13,298 nt of DNA from positions 1 to 13,298 of the forward strand of contig JAFTCU010000003.1 of the NCBI GenBank assembly GCA_017454585.1. The letters run 5' to 3'. Shown piece by piece: positions 1 through 7,023 of the stretch (positions are counted from its first letter, which is position 1; each line of letters starts with the position of its first letter). The notes beneath the pieces were generated by a model that saw only the letters and a program-made list of their open reading frames with translations, was not told the origin of the DNA and made no database searches. The stretch is from Thermoguttaceae bacterium. Its GTDB lineage: Bacteria; Planctomycetota; Planctomycetia; Pirellulales; Thermoguttaceae. Made by a program: the position numbers and the translations under genes.

Positions 1-830
1 AGGCCCTGAGCGAAGCGGAAAAGGCCGACCTGACCCGCGTCAAGATCGCCAAAGAGGACGTGGAAAAAGCGGGCGAATTCTTCGTTCTGAAGGCGGATAA
101 ATCGGTGAAACTCGACTCGCGCGCCTTCAAAATGTCCAAGAGCCGCGGAAACGTCATTAACCCCGATGACGTGGTGAAAGAGCACGGCGCCGACTCCCTG
201 CGCATGTACGAAATGTTCATGGGCCCGCTCGAAGCCGTGAAGCCGTGGAGCGTCGAGAGCGTCTGCGGCGTGCGTGATTTCCTAGGTCGCGTCTGGCGTA
301 TGATGATCGACGAAAGGGCCGACGAGATGAAACTCTCTGAGGCCGTTCAGGACGTCGAGCCGACGGAAGAGCAGAACCGCGTGCTTCACAAAACGATCAA
401 AGCGGTCCGGAACGACATTGAATCGCTCCAGCTCAACACGGCCATCGCGCGCATGATGGAGTTCCAGAATTTCTTCAGCAAGCAGACGGTCCGTCCGAAA
501 AAGGCGATGGAGGCGTTTGTGCTTCTGCTCGCTCCGTACGCGCCGCACATCGCGGAGGAGCTCTGGCAGGCGCTTGGGCACGAAAACACGCTGGCGTACG
601 AGCCGTTCCCGCAGTTTGACGAGTCGGCGCTGGTGCAGCACACGGTCGAAGTGACGCTCCACGTGTGCGGCAAGCTGCGCTCGAAGATCCAGCTCCCCGC
701 GGGCCTGGACGCGGCCGAGACGGAAGCCGCCGCGCTGAAGGACGAAAAGTTCTGCAACTGGATCAATGGGAAAACGGTCGTGAAGAAAATCGTCATCCCG
801 GGTAAAATGGTGAATTACGTTGTAAAATAG
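1..830 (+). CDS. leuS: Leucyl-tRNA synthetase, C-terminal part (5' truncated)
   Basis: Class I aminoacyl-tRNA synthetase that charges tRNA-Leu in the cytoplasm. Only the last 275 or so codons are present; the frame is open from base 3, so the gene enters from the left edge. The KMSKS ATP-binding loop is seen at 129-143, followed by RGNVINPDDVV and then GADSLRMYEMFMGPL, a LeuRS signature. The anticodon-binding helical domain follows. The end is the small LeuRS C-terminal domain (VTLHVCGKLRSKI near 650-690, closing with IPGKMVNYVVK). It stops at TAG 828-830. A GTG at base 60 is an internal valine codon, not a start. The identification is firm; the editing and Rossmann domains lie outside the window. 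Confidence 0.96.
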   Translation, partial: ALSEAEKADLTRVKIAKEDVEKAGEFFVLKADKSVKLDSRAFKMSKSRGNVINPDDVVKEHGADSLRMYEMFMGPLEAVKPWSVESVCGVRDFLGRVWRMMIDERADEMKLSEAVQDVEPTEEQNRVLHKTIKAVRNDIESLQLNTAIARMMEFQNFFSKQTVRPKKAMEAFVLLLAPYAPHIAEELWQALGHENTLAYEPFPQFDESALVQHTVEVTLHVCGKLRSKIQLPAGLDAAETEAAALKDEKFCNWINGKTVVKKIVIPGKMVNYVVK

Positions 831-898
831 ATTTCACTCATAAATTCCCTCAAAACGAAAAATTTTTAAAAAATCCCGAAAAATCCGAGGGATTCCCC

Positions 899-927
899 TT
901 GACGGAAAAGTTTTTTTCGGTGATAAT
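899..927 (+). promoter_or_regulatory. Sigma-70 type promoter for the PAPEAA-tail protein gene
   Basis: TTGACG (899-904), a 17-base spacer and GATAAT (922-927) match the housekeeping consensus at 5/6 in each box. The predicted start of transcription is near 934, giving a leader of about 48 bases. The -35 box is preceded by CCCC, as at two other promoters in this window. An imperfect hairpin AATCCC/GGGATT lies just upstream (about 871-893) but has no U-tract, so it is a weak terminator candidate for leuS. Confidence 0.7.
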
Positions 928-981
928 AAACCAAAATTTGGATTACAATCATTTCCACATTTAATTAATGGATTAACTCAA

Positions 982-2043
982 ATGAAAGAAGAAGTTCGTC
1001 GTGAAAACGATTTGGAGAGTTGGCTTGTATCAAACGGTGCGTGGCTCAAGGACTGCTGGAAACCTTTGGTCATAATCGCAGCGCTTGTCCTGGTGGTTTT
1101 CATTTCCTGGGCCTCTGCCAAAAAGGCGAAGATCAACGCCCAAAAGAAACTCTGGGAAAATTACTACACGATCGCCTCGGCCGAAGGTAAAACGCCTGAG
1201 GAAACGCAGGAAGCGCTTGCAGCCTTTGCCAAGGCCAATTTGAACTCGCTGCCGGGATCGCTGGTCGCGTTTCAGGATGCTGCCCGCGTTCAGATGGAAG
1301 GCGTTCAGAAGCTCGCCGCCAATGACCTCGCCGCTGCCAAAGAAGCTCTTGAGAAATCAAAGACTCAATTTACCGAGCTTGTTTCGGCGAACGTGAACGA
1401 TAAGATGAACCAGATGGCCAAATTCGCGCTCGCCAAGAATGCTGAACTGATGGCCCAGATCGAAAATCAGGAAGAAAACATCAAGGCCGCCAAAAAACTT
1501 TACCAGGAAATCACGCAGACGCAAGACTCCTACGGCCGTAAAGCCCAGCAGATCCTGGACGTTTACAAACTCGACGAAGCCAATATTGTGGCGTTGAGTG
1601 TTCCGACCCCGGCTGCTGTTACCCCGGAAGAAGTTTCCGAAAGCAAAGAAGAAAACACAAATCTGGACGTTCCGGACCCGGAATTGCTCGCTCCTGAAAC
1701 TCCTGCCACGCCGGAGCCCGTTGCCGAACCAGCCCCGGAATCTGTTGCTGCTCCAGAACTTGAAGCTGCTCCTGAAACTGCACCGGCCCCTGAAGCTGCT
1801 CCTGCCCCTGAAGCTACTCCCGCTCCTGAAGCTGCTCCCGCTCCTGAAGCTGCTCCTGCCCCTGAAGCTGCACCGGCTCCTGAAGCTGCTCCGGCCCCTG
1901 AAGCTGCACCGGCCCCTGAAGCCGCACCGGCCCCTGAAGCCGCTCCTGCTCCTGAAGCCGCACCAGCTCCTGAAGCTGCTCCGGCCCCTGAAGCTGCTCC
2001 GGCCCCTGAAGCTGCTCCGGCTGAACCCGCCGCGCAGAACTGA
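982..2043 (+). CDS. Membrane-anchored tetratricopeptide-like protein with PAPEAA-repeat tail
   Basis: A 353-residue protein. A short charged N-terminus precedes one transmembrane helix at about residues 28-46 (PLVIIAALVLVVFISW). Next comes an alanine- and lysine-rich helical region (about 50-200) resembling the YfgM/TPR_21-like domains of Sec-associated ancillary proteins. The tail is proline/glutamate/alanine rich from about residue 205, with 13 hexapeptide units PAPEA(A/T) at residues 268-345. The helical region and tail are probably outside the cytoplasmic membrane, by analogy with YfgM. The tail is likely an extended, acidic, unfolded spacer. The YfgM link is based on architecture, not on a specific motif, so the function is unknown. 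ATG 982 has only a weak GGA upstream. The gene has its own promoter and is followed by hairpins, so it is probably monocistronic. Confidence 0.85.
   Translation: MKEEVRRENDLESWLVSNGAWLKDCWKPLVIIAALVLVVFISWASAKKAKINAQKKLWENYYTIASAEGKTPEETQEALAAFAKANLNSLPGSLVAFQDAARVQMEGVQKLAANDLAAAKEALEKSKTQFTELVSANVNDKMNQMAKFALAKNAELMAQIENQEENIKAAKKLYQEITQTQDSYGRKAQQILDVYKLDEANIVALSVPTPAAVTPEEVSESKEENTNLDVPDPELLAPETPATPEPVAEPAPESVAAPELEAAPETAPAPEAAPAPEATPAPEAAPAPEAAPAPEAAPAPEAAPAPEAAPAPEAAPAPEAAPAPEAAPAPEAAPAPEAAPAPEAAPAEPAAQN
1783..2016 (+). repeat. 18-bp minisatellite encoding 13 PAPEA(A/T) hexapeptides
   Basis: Thirteen in-frame 18-base units run without gaps. They differ almost only at third codon positions (for example CCGGCCCCTGAAGCTGCT versus CCTGCTCCTGAAGCCGCA). 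One unit carries ACT (Thr) in its last codon. Silent drift with a conserved peptide points to selection on protein composition. The array is a likely site of length variation by slippage or recombination, always in frame. Confidence 0.95.
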
Positions 2044-2057
2044 ATTAAATCGAAGTA

Positions 2058-2083
2058 GAGGGCCTGCGCCACCTCAGGCCCTC
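2058..2083 (+). terminator. Hairpin after the PAPEAA-tail gene (possible terminator)
   Basis: A perfect 9-bp stem, GAGGGCCTG (2058-2066) with CAGGCCCTC (2075-2083), and an 8-base loop, 14 bases past the stop codon. No U-tract follows; the next bases are AATTCATCATTCATAATTC. It may be a 3'-end stabilising stem or a processed or factor-dependent terminator. Confidence 0.45.
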
Positions 2084-2115
2084 AATTCATCATTCATAAT
2101 TCATAATTGAGTGAA

Positions 2116-2138
2116 CCTCCGTTTCGGGGGCTTTTTTT
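2116..2138 (+). terminator. Intrinsic terminator-like hairpin abutting the rluD start codon
   Basis: CCTCCG (2116-2121), TTT loop, CGGGGG (2125-2130), then C and seven T (2132-2138). The stem has 6 bp including one G-U pair. This is a classic terminator layout. The ATG of the next gene begins at the very next base (2139). The 3' arm GGGGG is the only Shine-Dalgarno-like stretch for that gene, so the fold would hide it. It may terminate the upstream transcript, attenuate rluD, or both. Confidence 0.6.
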
Positions 2139-3278
2139 ATGACCGAGCCGCAAGATTTTACCGACGAGCTAATTTTTCCAGACGAGACAGACGGAGCAGG
2201 GGACGCTGCGCACGAGATCCCGACCGGGACTCAGACCGTAGTTACGGCACTGGACGAGTCTGGGTGGCGGCTCGATAAATTCCTCGTGTACCATTTCCCG
2301 GATTTCAGTCGCGTGATGATGCGCAACGCGATCACAGACGGAAACGTTTTTGTGGACGGGAAAACTGCGAAGCCGGCATATAAACTGAACCCGGGTCAAA
2401 CGGTCACGATCACGCTCCCGGAACTTCCGCGGGAATGTCCGCACGCCGAGGATATTCCGCTCGAAATTCTATACGAGGACGAGTGGGTCGCAGCCGTGAA
2501 CAAACCGCCGGGAATGGTCGTTCATCCGGCTCGTGGCCATTGGTCCGGTACACTCGCCAGCGCTCTGCAATTCCGTTACGGCGACGATTTAAGCCAGTCC
2601 GGCGGCCCGCAGCGCCCAGGGATCGTTCACCGTCTTGACCGCGATACCAGCGGCGTGATCCTGGTCGCGCGCAACGATTTTTCCCATGCGAAACTTGCCG
2701 CGCAGTTCGAGCAGCGCCTCGTTCAGAAACAATATTTTGCGGTTTCTTACGGTCGGCCGGGGCGCGACCGCGACTGGATCGACGCGCCGATCGGTGACCA
2801 CTCCGGTGGTCAGCGTGAGAAGAAAATGATTCGGTTCGATGACCCCGATGCCCGTGCTGCACGGACGTTTTACGAAGTCGCGGAGCATTTCAACGGTTTC
2901 ACGGCTTTTCGGTGTTTCCCGAAAACGGGCCGCACGCACCAGATCCGCCTTCATCTGACGCACATCGGATGCCCGATCGCGGGGGATCTGCTTTACAGTA
3001 CGCACCCACGGCTTTTGCTCGGTGAGCTTCGGCGCGACCGGTCTCTCTCAGGGATCTCGCTGGATTCGGCGCTTTCGCTTCCACCGGAGGCGGACGACTA
3101 CGAAAACACGGACTGGAATGCGCTTTCGGCCGGCACTCTGGTTTTGGAGCGTCAGGCATTGCACGCCCAACGGATCGAGTTTTTCCATCCGAAGACGGGC
3201 GAGAAAATGCAGCTTGAGGCTCCACTTCCGCTTGATATTCGTCGTTTTTTGTATTTATTGGGAAAGTACAGAAAATAA
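2139..3278 (+). CDS. rluD: RluA/RluD-family 23S rRNA pseudouridine synthase
   Basis: Converts uridine to pseudouridine in RNA; RluD itself acts on helix 69 of 23S rRNA. The 379 residues contain an N-terminal S4 RNA-binding domain (about 40-110: WRLDKFLVYHF, then GNVFVDGKTAKP). A RluA catalytic domain follows, with the motif HRLDRDTSG; the catalytic Asp is residue 167. GRTHQIRLHLTHIGCPIAGD is also typical. After residue 290 there is an insertion of about 40 residues (SLSGISLDSALSLPPEADD region) before the final strand. The first 35 or so residues are acidic and poorly conserved, so the start is inferred. No other good in-frame start lies before the S4 domain. Exact target specificity cannot be read from sequence, so the symbol is by closest resemblance. 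Confidence 0.9.
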   Translation: MTEPQDFTDELIFPDETDGAGDAAHEIPTGTQTVVTALDESGWRLDKFLVYHFPDFSRVMMRNAITDGNVFVDGKTAKPAYKLNPGQTVTITLPELPRECPHAEDIPLEILYEDEWVAAVNKPPGMVVHPARGHWSGTLASALQFRYGDDLSQSGGPQRPGIVHRLDRDTSGVILVARNDFSHAKLAAQFEQRLVQKQYFAVSYGRPGRDRDWIDAPIGDHSGGQREKKMIRFDDPDARAARTFYEVAEHFNGFTAFRCFPKTGRTHQIRLHLTHIGCPIAGDLLYSTHPRLLLGELRRDRSLSGISLDSALSLPPEADDYENTDWNALSAGTLVLERQALHAQRIEFFHPKTGEKMQLEAPLPLDIRRFLYLLGKYRK

Positions 3279-3292
3279 TTCCCTGTACCCCC

Positions 3293-3321
3293 TTGACAAT
3301 TTGTTCTTTCCGGTTTATACT
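3293..3321 (+). promoter_or_regulatory. Strong sigma-70 promoter for the secreted thioredoxin-fold gene
   Basis: TTGACA (3293-3298, perfect), a 17-base spacer and TATACT (3316-3321, 5/6). The predicted +1 is near 3328. That start makes the in-frame ATG at 3331 unusable and supports translation from ATG 3382. The -35 box sits in a CCCCTTGAC context. Confidence 0.85.
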
Positions 3322-3381
3322 TAATTTCTAATGCGTGTTTTTTCTGACAAATTTCCATGCAACTTCCGGAAAGGCCTTTTT

Positions 3382-4395
3382 ATGAAAACGTTTTTATCCG
3401 CTCGCCTGCTTTTGAGTCTTGCGCTGATTTTTATTTCCAGCGCAGTTTCCGCCCAGTATTTTCAGGGCAGTCCCCAAGTGATTTGGGGAAAACCGCTCAC
3501 GGACGCTGATCTGAGTGGCAAAGTCGTTTATATAGAATATTGGGGAATTTTTTGCGGTCCATGCCGGGCTGCGTTTCCTCACCTGATCGAGTGCCAGTCC
3601 AAGTACGGCTCCACCGGGAGCTTTGTTTTAATTGGAAGTCATTTGCAGGATATGGGGCAGGAAGTGACGGATTTCCTCAAACAGAGCAACTGCAACTTTA
3701 CGAATTACCAAGGCTATAATTGCCCATTGGCTCCGCCGAAAGATGGTGGAATCCCGCAGGCGTATCTCCTCAACTGCCGCGGGGAATTGGTCGCTGCAGG
3801 GACTCCCAAAGACGTTCTCCCTCAAGTCGAATTTCATGTAAAAGAGGCGCTTCAGCGTAACCGTCTTGTGAACGGTTTTAACCCGATTCTGGACCTGAAT
3901 GTGCCGAAGTCGCAGGCAAAAGTCGCGATGAAGTTTACTTCCGACAAAGCGTGGGCTCCGTTAATCAAGCAGATGGAGAAAAAAGCCAGTAAAGACGATG
4001 AGGTGAAGACATTCATCGACGAAATCAACGTATCGATCAATACGGAACTTCAATCGCTCAAAGACCTGTTGGCGGAAAGACCGTCAGAAGCGCTGTATCG
4101 CTTGAACGCGATGATGAAGTGCCTGAAGGGATTGCCGCAGGAAGAAAAAGCGGCTAAAATCATCAAAAAAGCCAAAAAAATGGAAGGGATCGATGAGATG
4201 CAGAAAGTTTGGTCCCAAATGCAGGCTTCCCGGAAAAAGATGCAGAGTGGTAAAATGAATCCCTCCGCCGCTGGGAAAGAAATCGCTAAAAACGTCAAAG
4301 CCCTGAAGAAGATCGCTGAAAACGACGCGTATGACGAGATCATTCGCCAGGAAGCCGAGACCCTGATGAAAAAAATGACCGGTTCGGAAGAATGA
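3382..4395 (+). CDS. Secreted TlpA-like thioredoxin-fold protein with helical C-terminal region
   Basis: A predicted 337-residue exported thiol-disulfide protein. I chose ATG 3382, not the in-frame ATG at 3331, for three reasons: it begins a clean Sec signal peptide (MKTFLSARLLLSLALIF..., cleavage after AVSA, residue 24); AAAGG lies 7 bases upstream; and the mapped promoter would start transcription at about 3328. The redox motif is FCGPCRAAFP with Cys58 and Cys61. The conserved cis-proline loop is GGIPQAYLL. This is the TlpA/ResA arrangement, in which a periplasmic protein reduces or oxidises thiols. Two further Cys (SNCNF, YNCPL) flank the active-site face. Residues about 165-337 are lysine-rich and helical, with no family I recognise. 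The partner is unknown. Confidence 0.87.
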   Translation: MKTFLSARLLLSLALIFISSAVSAQYFQGSPQVIWGKPLTDADLSGKVVYIEYWGIFCGPCRAAFPHLIECQSKYGSTGSFVLIGSHLQDMGQEVTDFLKQSNCNFTNYQGYNCPLAPPKDGGIPQAYLLNCRGELVAAGTPKDVLPQVEFHVKEALQRNRLVNGFNPILDLNVPKSQAKVAMKFTSDKAWAPLIKQMEKKASKDDEVKTFIDEINVSINTELQSLKDLLAERPSEALYRLNAMMKCLKGLPQEEKAAKIIKKAKKMEGIDEMQKVWSQMQASRKKMQSGKMNPSAAGKEIAKNVKALKKIAENDAYDEIIRQEAETLMKKMTGSEE

Positions 4396-4460
4396 GGTCC
4401 TCCCTTTTTCCTTCCTGATTTTCAATTCCAAATTCCTAATTCCTCATTCCTGATTGAATC

Positions 4461-6839
4461 ATGCGTCACATTACCTTTTTTTTGTTTTTTGTCTTCACAA
4501 GTTTCATCGCTCTTGCACAGGAGCCAATTCGTCTGACCGTTTATCCGTCGGAGGTCCTCAACCCCGTGGATACAAAGGTTTACGGCCATTTTCTCGAGCA
4601 TATTTACAATTCCTGCAACGGCGGTCTTTGGAGTGAGTTGGTCTGGAACCGCTCCTTTGAGGCCGGCAAAGGCGGAACGTTTCAGTATGAAAACGGTGTT
4701 TTTAAGCAGACTTCCCGCCAGGGCAATCCCGTGATCCGTCTCATCGAAGGGGATTTTACCGATTACGAAGTCACGCTTGAAGCCAAAAAGTTTTCCGGAG
4801 CAGAAGGTTTTCTCATCCTTTTCCGGTCACACGGCAAAGAGACGTACTGGGCCAATCTCGGCGGTTGGAAGAATCGTGAAAATGCCGTTGAGAGGATGGA
4901 CGGGGACGCCAAATATAGCGTCGGACGTCACATTCCATGCGAGCCTTTTGAGCCGCAGCGCACCTACGCCATTCGTTTAGTAGTCAAGGGCGGGCATTTC
5001 CAGGTCTTTGTGGATGGGAAATCCGTGCTTGACGTGACCGATGAAAAGCCGATCCCCGCCGGAGGTATTGGTCTGGGAACGTGGGAGACCGCGGCGGAAT
5101 TCCGGAATGTCCTGATGAAAACTCTCGACGGGAAGATCCTCTACGATGGAAATCAGCCCGGGAAAATGGCGCAGAAAGCCGACGTGCGTTTCTGGACCAT
5201 CGAGGACGGTTTCCCCGTCACCTCGGAAAATGCCGCCCGAAACGGCGAGAAATTCATCCGTTTCACTCAGAACGGCACGCTCTCGCAGGGGCATTTCGCG
5301 CTGAAACCGGGCGAAACGTACGACTTTTCCTACTGGGCCAAGGGGGAAGGAACCGTCACGTTCCAGAATCAGGCCGCGCAGGTTAAAAGCGCAGAATGGA
5401 CGAAAGTCACGGGCTCATTCACCGTCCCGGCCGCCCAGGATTCGATCCTTTTCCAGGTCGATCCGGCCACGCAGGTCGATTTGGACCAGGTATCCATCAT
5501 GCCGCGCAGCTGGAAGGAAAAAACGGGCGGTTTGCGTCCGGATCTCCTCGGCGCGATTCGGGACATCAAGCCGGCCGTGATCCGCTGGCCAGGCGGCTGC
5601 TACGCCTCCGCGTACCGCTGGAAGGACGGCATCGGCCCGCAGGATGACCGCGGCAGTTTTCCCGTGGAACTTTGGAACGACCGGGACGTGAACTCGTTCG
5701 GAATCGATGAATTCATGACCCTTTGCCGTGCGGTTGGAGCCGAGCCGATCATGGTGGTGGACATCGGAACGAAGCAGTGGGAGTGGACCCGCAAACCCGG
5801 CGAGAAGATCGACTTGCAGGAAGCTGTGGACTGGGTCGAGTACTGCAACGGTCCGGCCGACTCGAAGTGGGGCGCCGTTCGCGCGAAAAACGGCCACCCG
5901 GAACCCTACGGCGTCAAATTCTGGGAGATCGATAATGAGGTGCATCCGCAGCACACGCCGGTCGATGAATACGTCGCGGTCTGTAACGAGTTGATCCCAC
6001 GCATGAAGGCGGTGGACCCCTCGATCCACGTCATTGCGTGCGGCTCGTGGGCTGGCGGAGACCGCTTCGGCTGGGATGAAAACGTCGGGACCCGCGTGCC
6101 GGGCATCGCGTTCGTTTCGACCCACCAGTACGACAATCCGGATGGTTACGCGGTGAACCCGTACCGGAACCAGCAGTTCTTCGAGGCGCGCCGCCAAATC
6201 CTCGAAAAGTCCGGGAATCCTGAGCTTCGTTTCTTTGATTCGGAGTGGAACGCGCAGAGCACCGATTGGCGCACCGGCCTGCACGCTGGCGGGATTTTGA
6301 ACTGCTTCGAGAAAGCAGGCGACGTCGTGGGAATGGCCTCTCCGGCCCTCTTCCTGCGCCACGTTTCCGCCACGGGATGGGATAATGCGTTCATCAACTT
6401 CGACGAAAACGGCTGGTTCCCCGCGCCGAATTATGTCGTGATGAAGCTCTGGCGCGAGCACTACGCACCGAATCGTGTGAAGCTTTCCTCCGACTCGCCG
6501 GCGATGCTTGGCGAAATGCCGCTGGTGAACGCCGTCGCGACGCGCTCGGAGGACGGGAAGCAGATCATCGTGAAGGTCGTGAACAATCAAATGACTGACG
6601 CGCCGATCGAGCTGCGTCTTGAGGAAACGACCGTGGCGAGCGCCTCGGCCCAGTGCGTCACGCCACCGCTGGAGCAGGGCGAGGAACCAGCGGCAAAGCT
6701 GAAGAAGCGCAACACACTGGACCAGCCGGCGCTGATTAAGGCCGAGCCTCTGAACGTAGAGCTTTCGGAAGGCTGTGCCCGCGCGGTGCTTCCGTCGCTT
6801 TCTGCCTCGGTTTTCGTTTTGAAAGCGGGGGAAAAGTAA
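4461..6839 (+). CDS. Secreted GH51-type alpha-L-arabinofuranosidase with inserted sandwich domains
   Basis: Predicted to release terminal alpha-L-arabinofuranose from arabinan or arabinoxylan outside the cytoplasm. There is a signal peptide at residues 1-19 (FIALA, then Q). The GH51 N-terminal signature follows: VYGHFLEHIYN, then GGLWSELVWNRSFE (about 40-67). Residues about 70-230 look like a concanavalin/LamG-like beta-sandwich insertion (FRSHGKETYWANLGGW; QVFVDGKSVLDV). Residues about 230-345 look like a CBM4/9-like sandwich (YDFSYWAKGEGTV). The barrel resumes with IRWPGGCYAS at 374-383 and YRWKDGIGP. WEIDNE supplies the predicted acid/base Glu493 and FFDSEWN the predicted nucleophile Glu595; their spacing fits GH51. 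A C-terminal beta-sandwich ends the 792 residues. A run of eight T (4476-4483) lies within the signal-peptide codons. No clear Shine-Dalgarno. Substrate specificity is inferred. Confidence 0.9.
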   Translation: MRHITFFLFFVFTSFIALAQEPIRLTVYPSEVLNPVDTKVYGHFLEHIYNSCNGGLWSELVWNRSFEAGKGGTFQYENGVFKQTSRQGNPVIRLIEGDFTDYEVTLEAKKFSGAEGFLILFRSHGKETYWANLGGWKNRENAVERMDGDAKYSVGRHIPCEPFEPQRTYAIRLVVKGGHFQVFVDGKSVLDVTDEKPIPAGGIGLGTWETAAEFRNVLMKTLDGKILYDGNQPGKMAQKADVRFWTIEDGFPVTSENAARNGEKFIRFTQNGTLSQGHFALKPGETYDFSYWAKGEGTVTFQNQAAQVKSAEWTKVTGSFTVPAAQDSILFQVDPATQVDLDQVSIMPRSWKEKTGGLRPDLLGAIRDIKPAVIRWPGGCYASAYRWKDGIGPQDDRGSFPVELWNDRDVNSFGIDEFMTLCRAVGAEPIMVVDIGTKQWEWTRKPGEKIDLQEAVDWVEYCNGPADSKWGAVRAKNGHPEPYGVKFWEIDNEVHPQHTPVDEYVAVCNELIPRMKAVDPSIHVIACGSWAGGDRFGWDENVGTRVPGIAFVSTHQYDNPDGYAVNPYRNQQFFEARRQILEKSGNPELRFFDSEWNAQSTDWRTGLHAGGILNCFEKAGDVVGMASPALFLRHVSATGWDNAFINFDENGWFPAPNYVVMKLWREHYAPNRVKLSSDSPAMLGEMPLVNAVATRSEDGKQIIVKVVNNQMTDAPIELRLEETTVASASAQCVTPPLEQGEEPAAKLKKRNTLDQPALIKAEPLNVELSEGCARAVLPSLSASVFVLKAGEK

Positions 6840-6961
6840 TTTAAAGGCCCCCTCATTGAGGGGGCTGGCTCGCGCAGCGAGACTGGGGGAGTTTGGTGCC
6901 TGCTCAGTTCAACTCCCCCCGGCACTTCGTGCCACCCCCCTCAAAGAGGAGGGCTTTAAAA
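6840..6961. repeat. MITE-like nested inverted-repeat element
   Basis: About 122 bases starting at the first base after the arabinofuranosidase stop codon. The outer ends are TTTAAAGGCCCCCTC and, inverted, TTTAAAGCCCTCCTC. Inside are CCCCCTC/GAGGGGG (6848-6864), CTCGC/GCGAG (6869-6881), a central GGGGGAGTT (6885-6893) with AACTCCCCC (6911-6919), and GGCAC/GTGCC (6921-6933). A final arm is CCTC/GAGG. Together they fold into a cloverleaf on either strand. It has no coding capacity. The layout is that of mobile non-autonomous palindromic elements found dispersed in bacterial genomes. It could also act as an mRNA 3'-end stabiliser. Confidence 0.75.
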
Positions 6962-7023
6962 ACGCAGGGGAAACCGCCCCAGCCATTTTGGAATGAATGC
7001 CCCTTTTTTATTTCTGATCGATC

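Noticed and set aside
1563..2110. Overlapping open frames on both strands through the PAPEAA repeat
   Set aside because: They are low-complexity by-products of the 18-bp repeat (SGAGAA and LLKLLP type translations). The PAPEAA frame has a promoter, a start and a normal N-terminal domain.
3331..3381. Upstream in-frame ATG extending the thioredoxin-fold protein by 17 residues
   Set aside because: It lies at the predicted transcription start of the strong promoter at 3293-3321, and the extension would spoil the signal peptide. ATG 3382 has AAAGG 7 bases upstream.
4396..4460. AATTCCTAATTCCTCATTCC run before the arabinofuranosidase as a CRISPR-like or regulatory array
   Set aside because: It is a short imperfect AT-rich simple repeat with no spacers and no dyad; no function can be supported.
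5415..6590. Long minus-strand open frame (391 codons) opposite the arabinofuranosidase
   Set aside because: It lies antisense to the GH51 catalytic core and its Arg/His/Val-rich translation shows no family motif. It is a shadow of GC-rich coding sequence.
6962..7023. GGGG...CCCC plus T-run near 6966-7013 as an intrinsic terminator
   Set aside because: The stem would be about 5 bp closing a loop of more than 20 bases, which is not credible.
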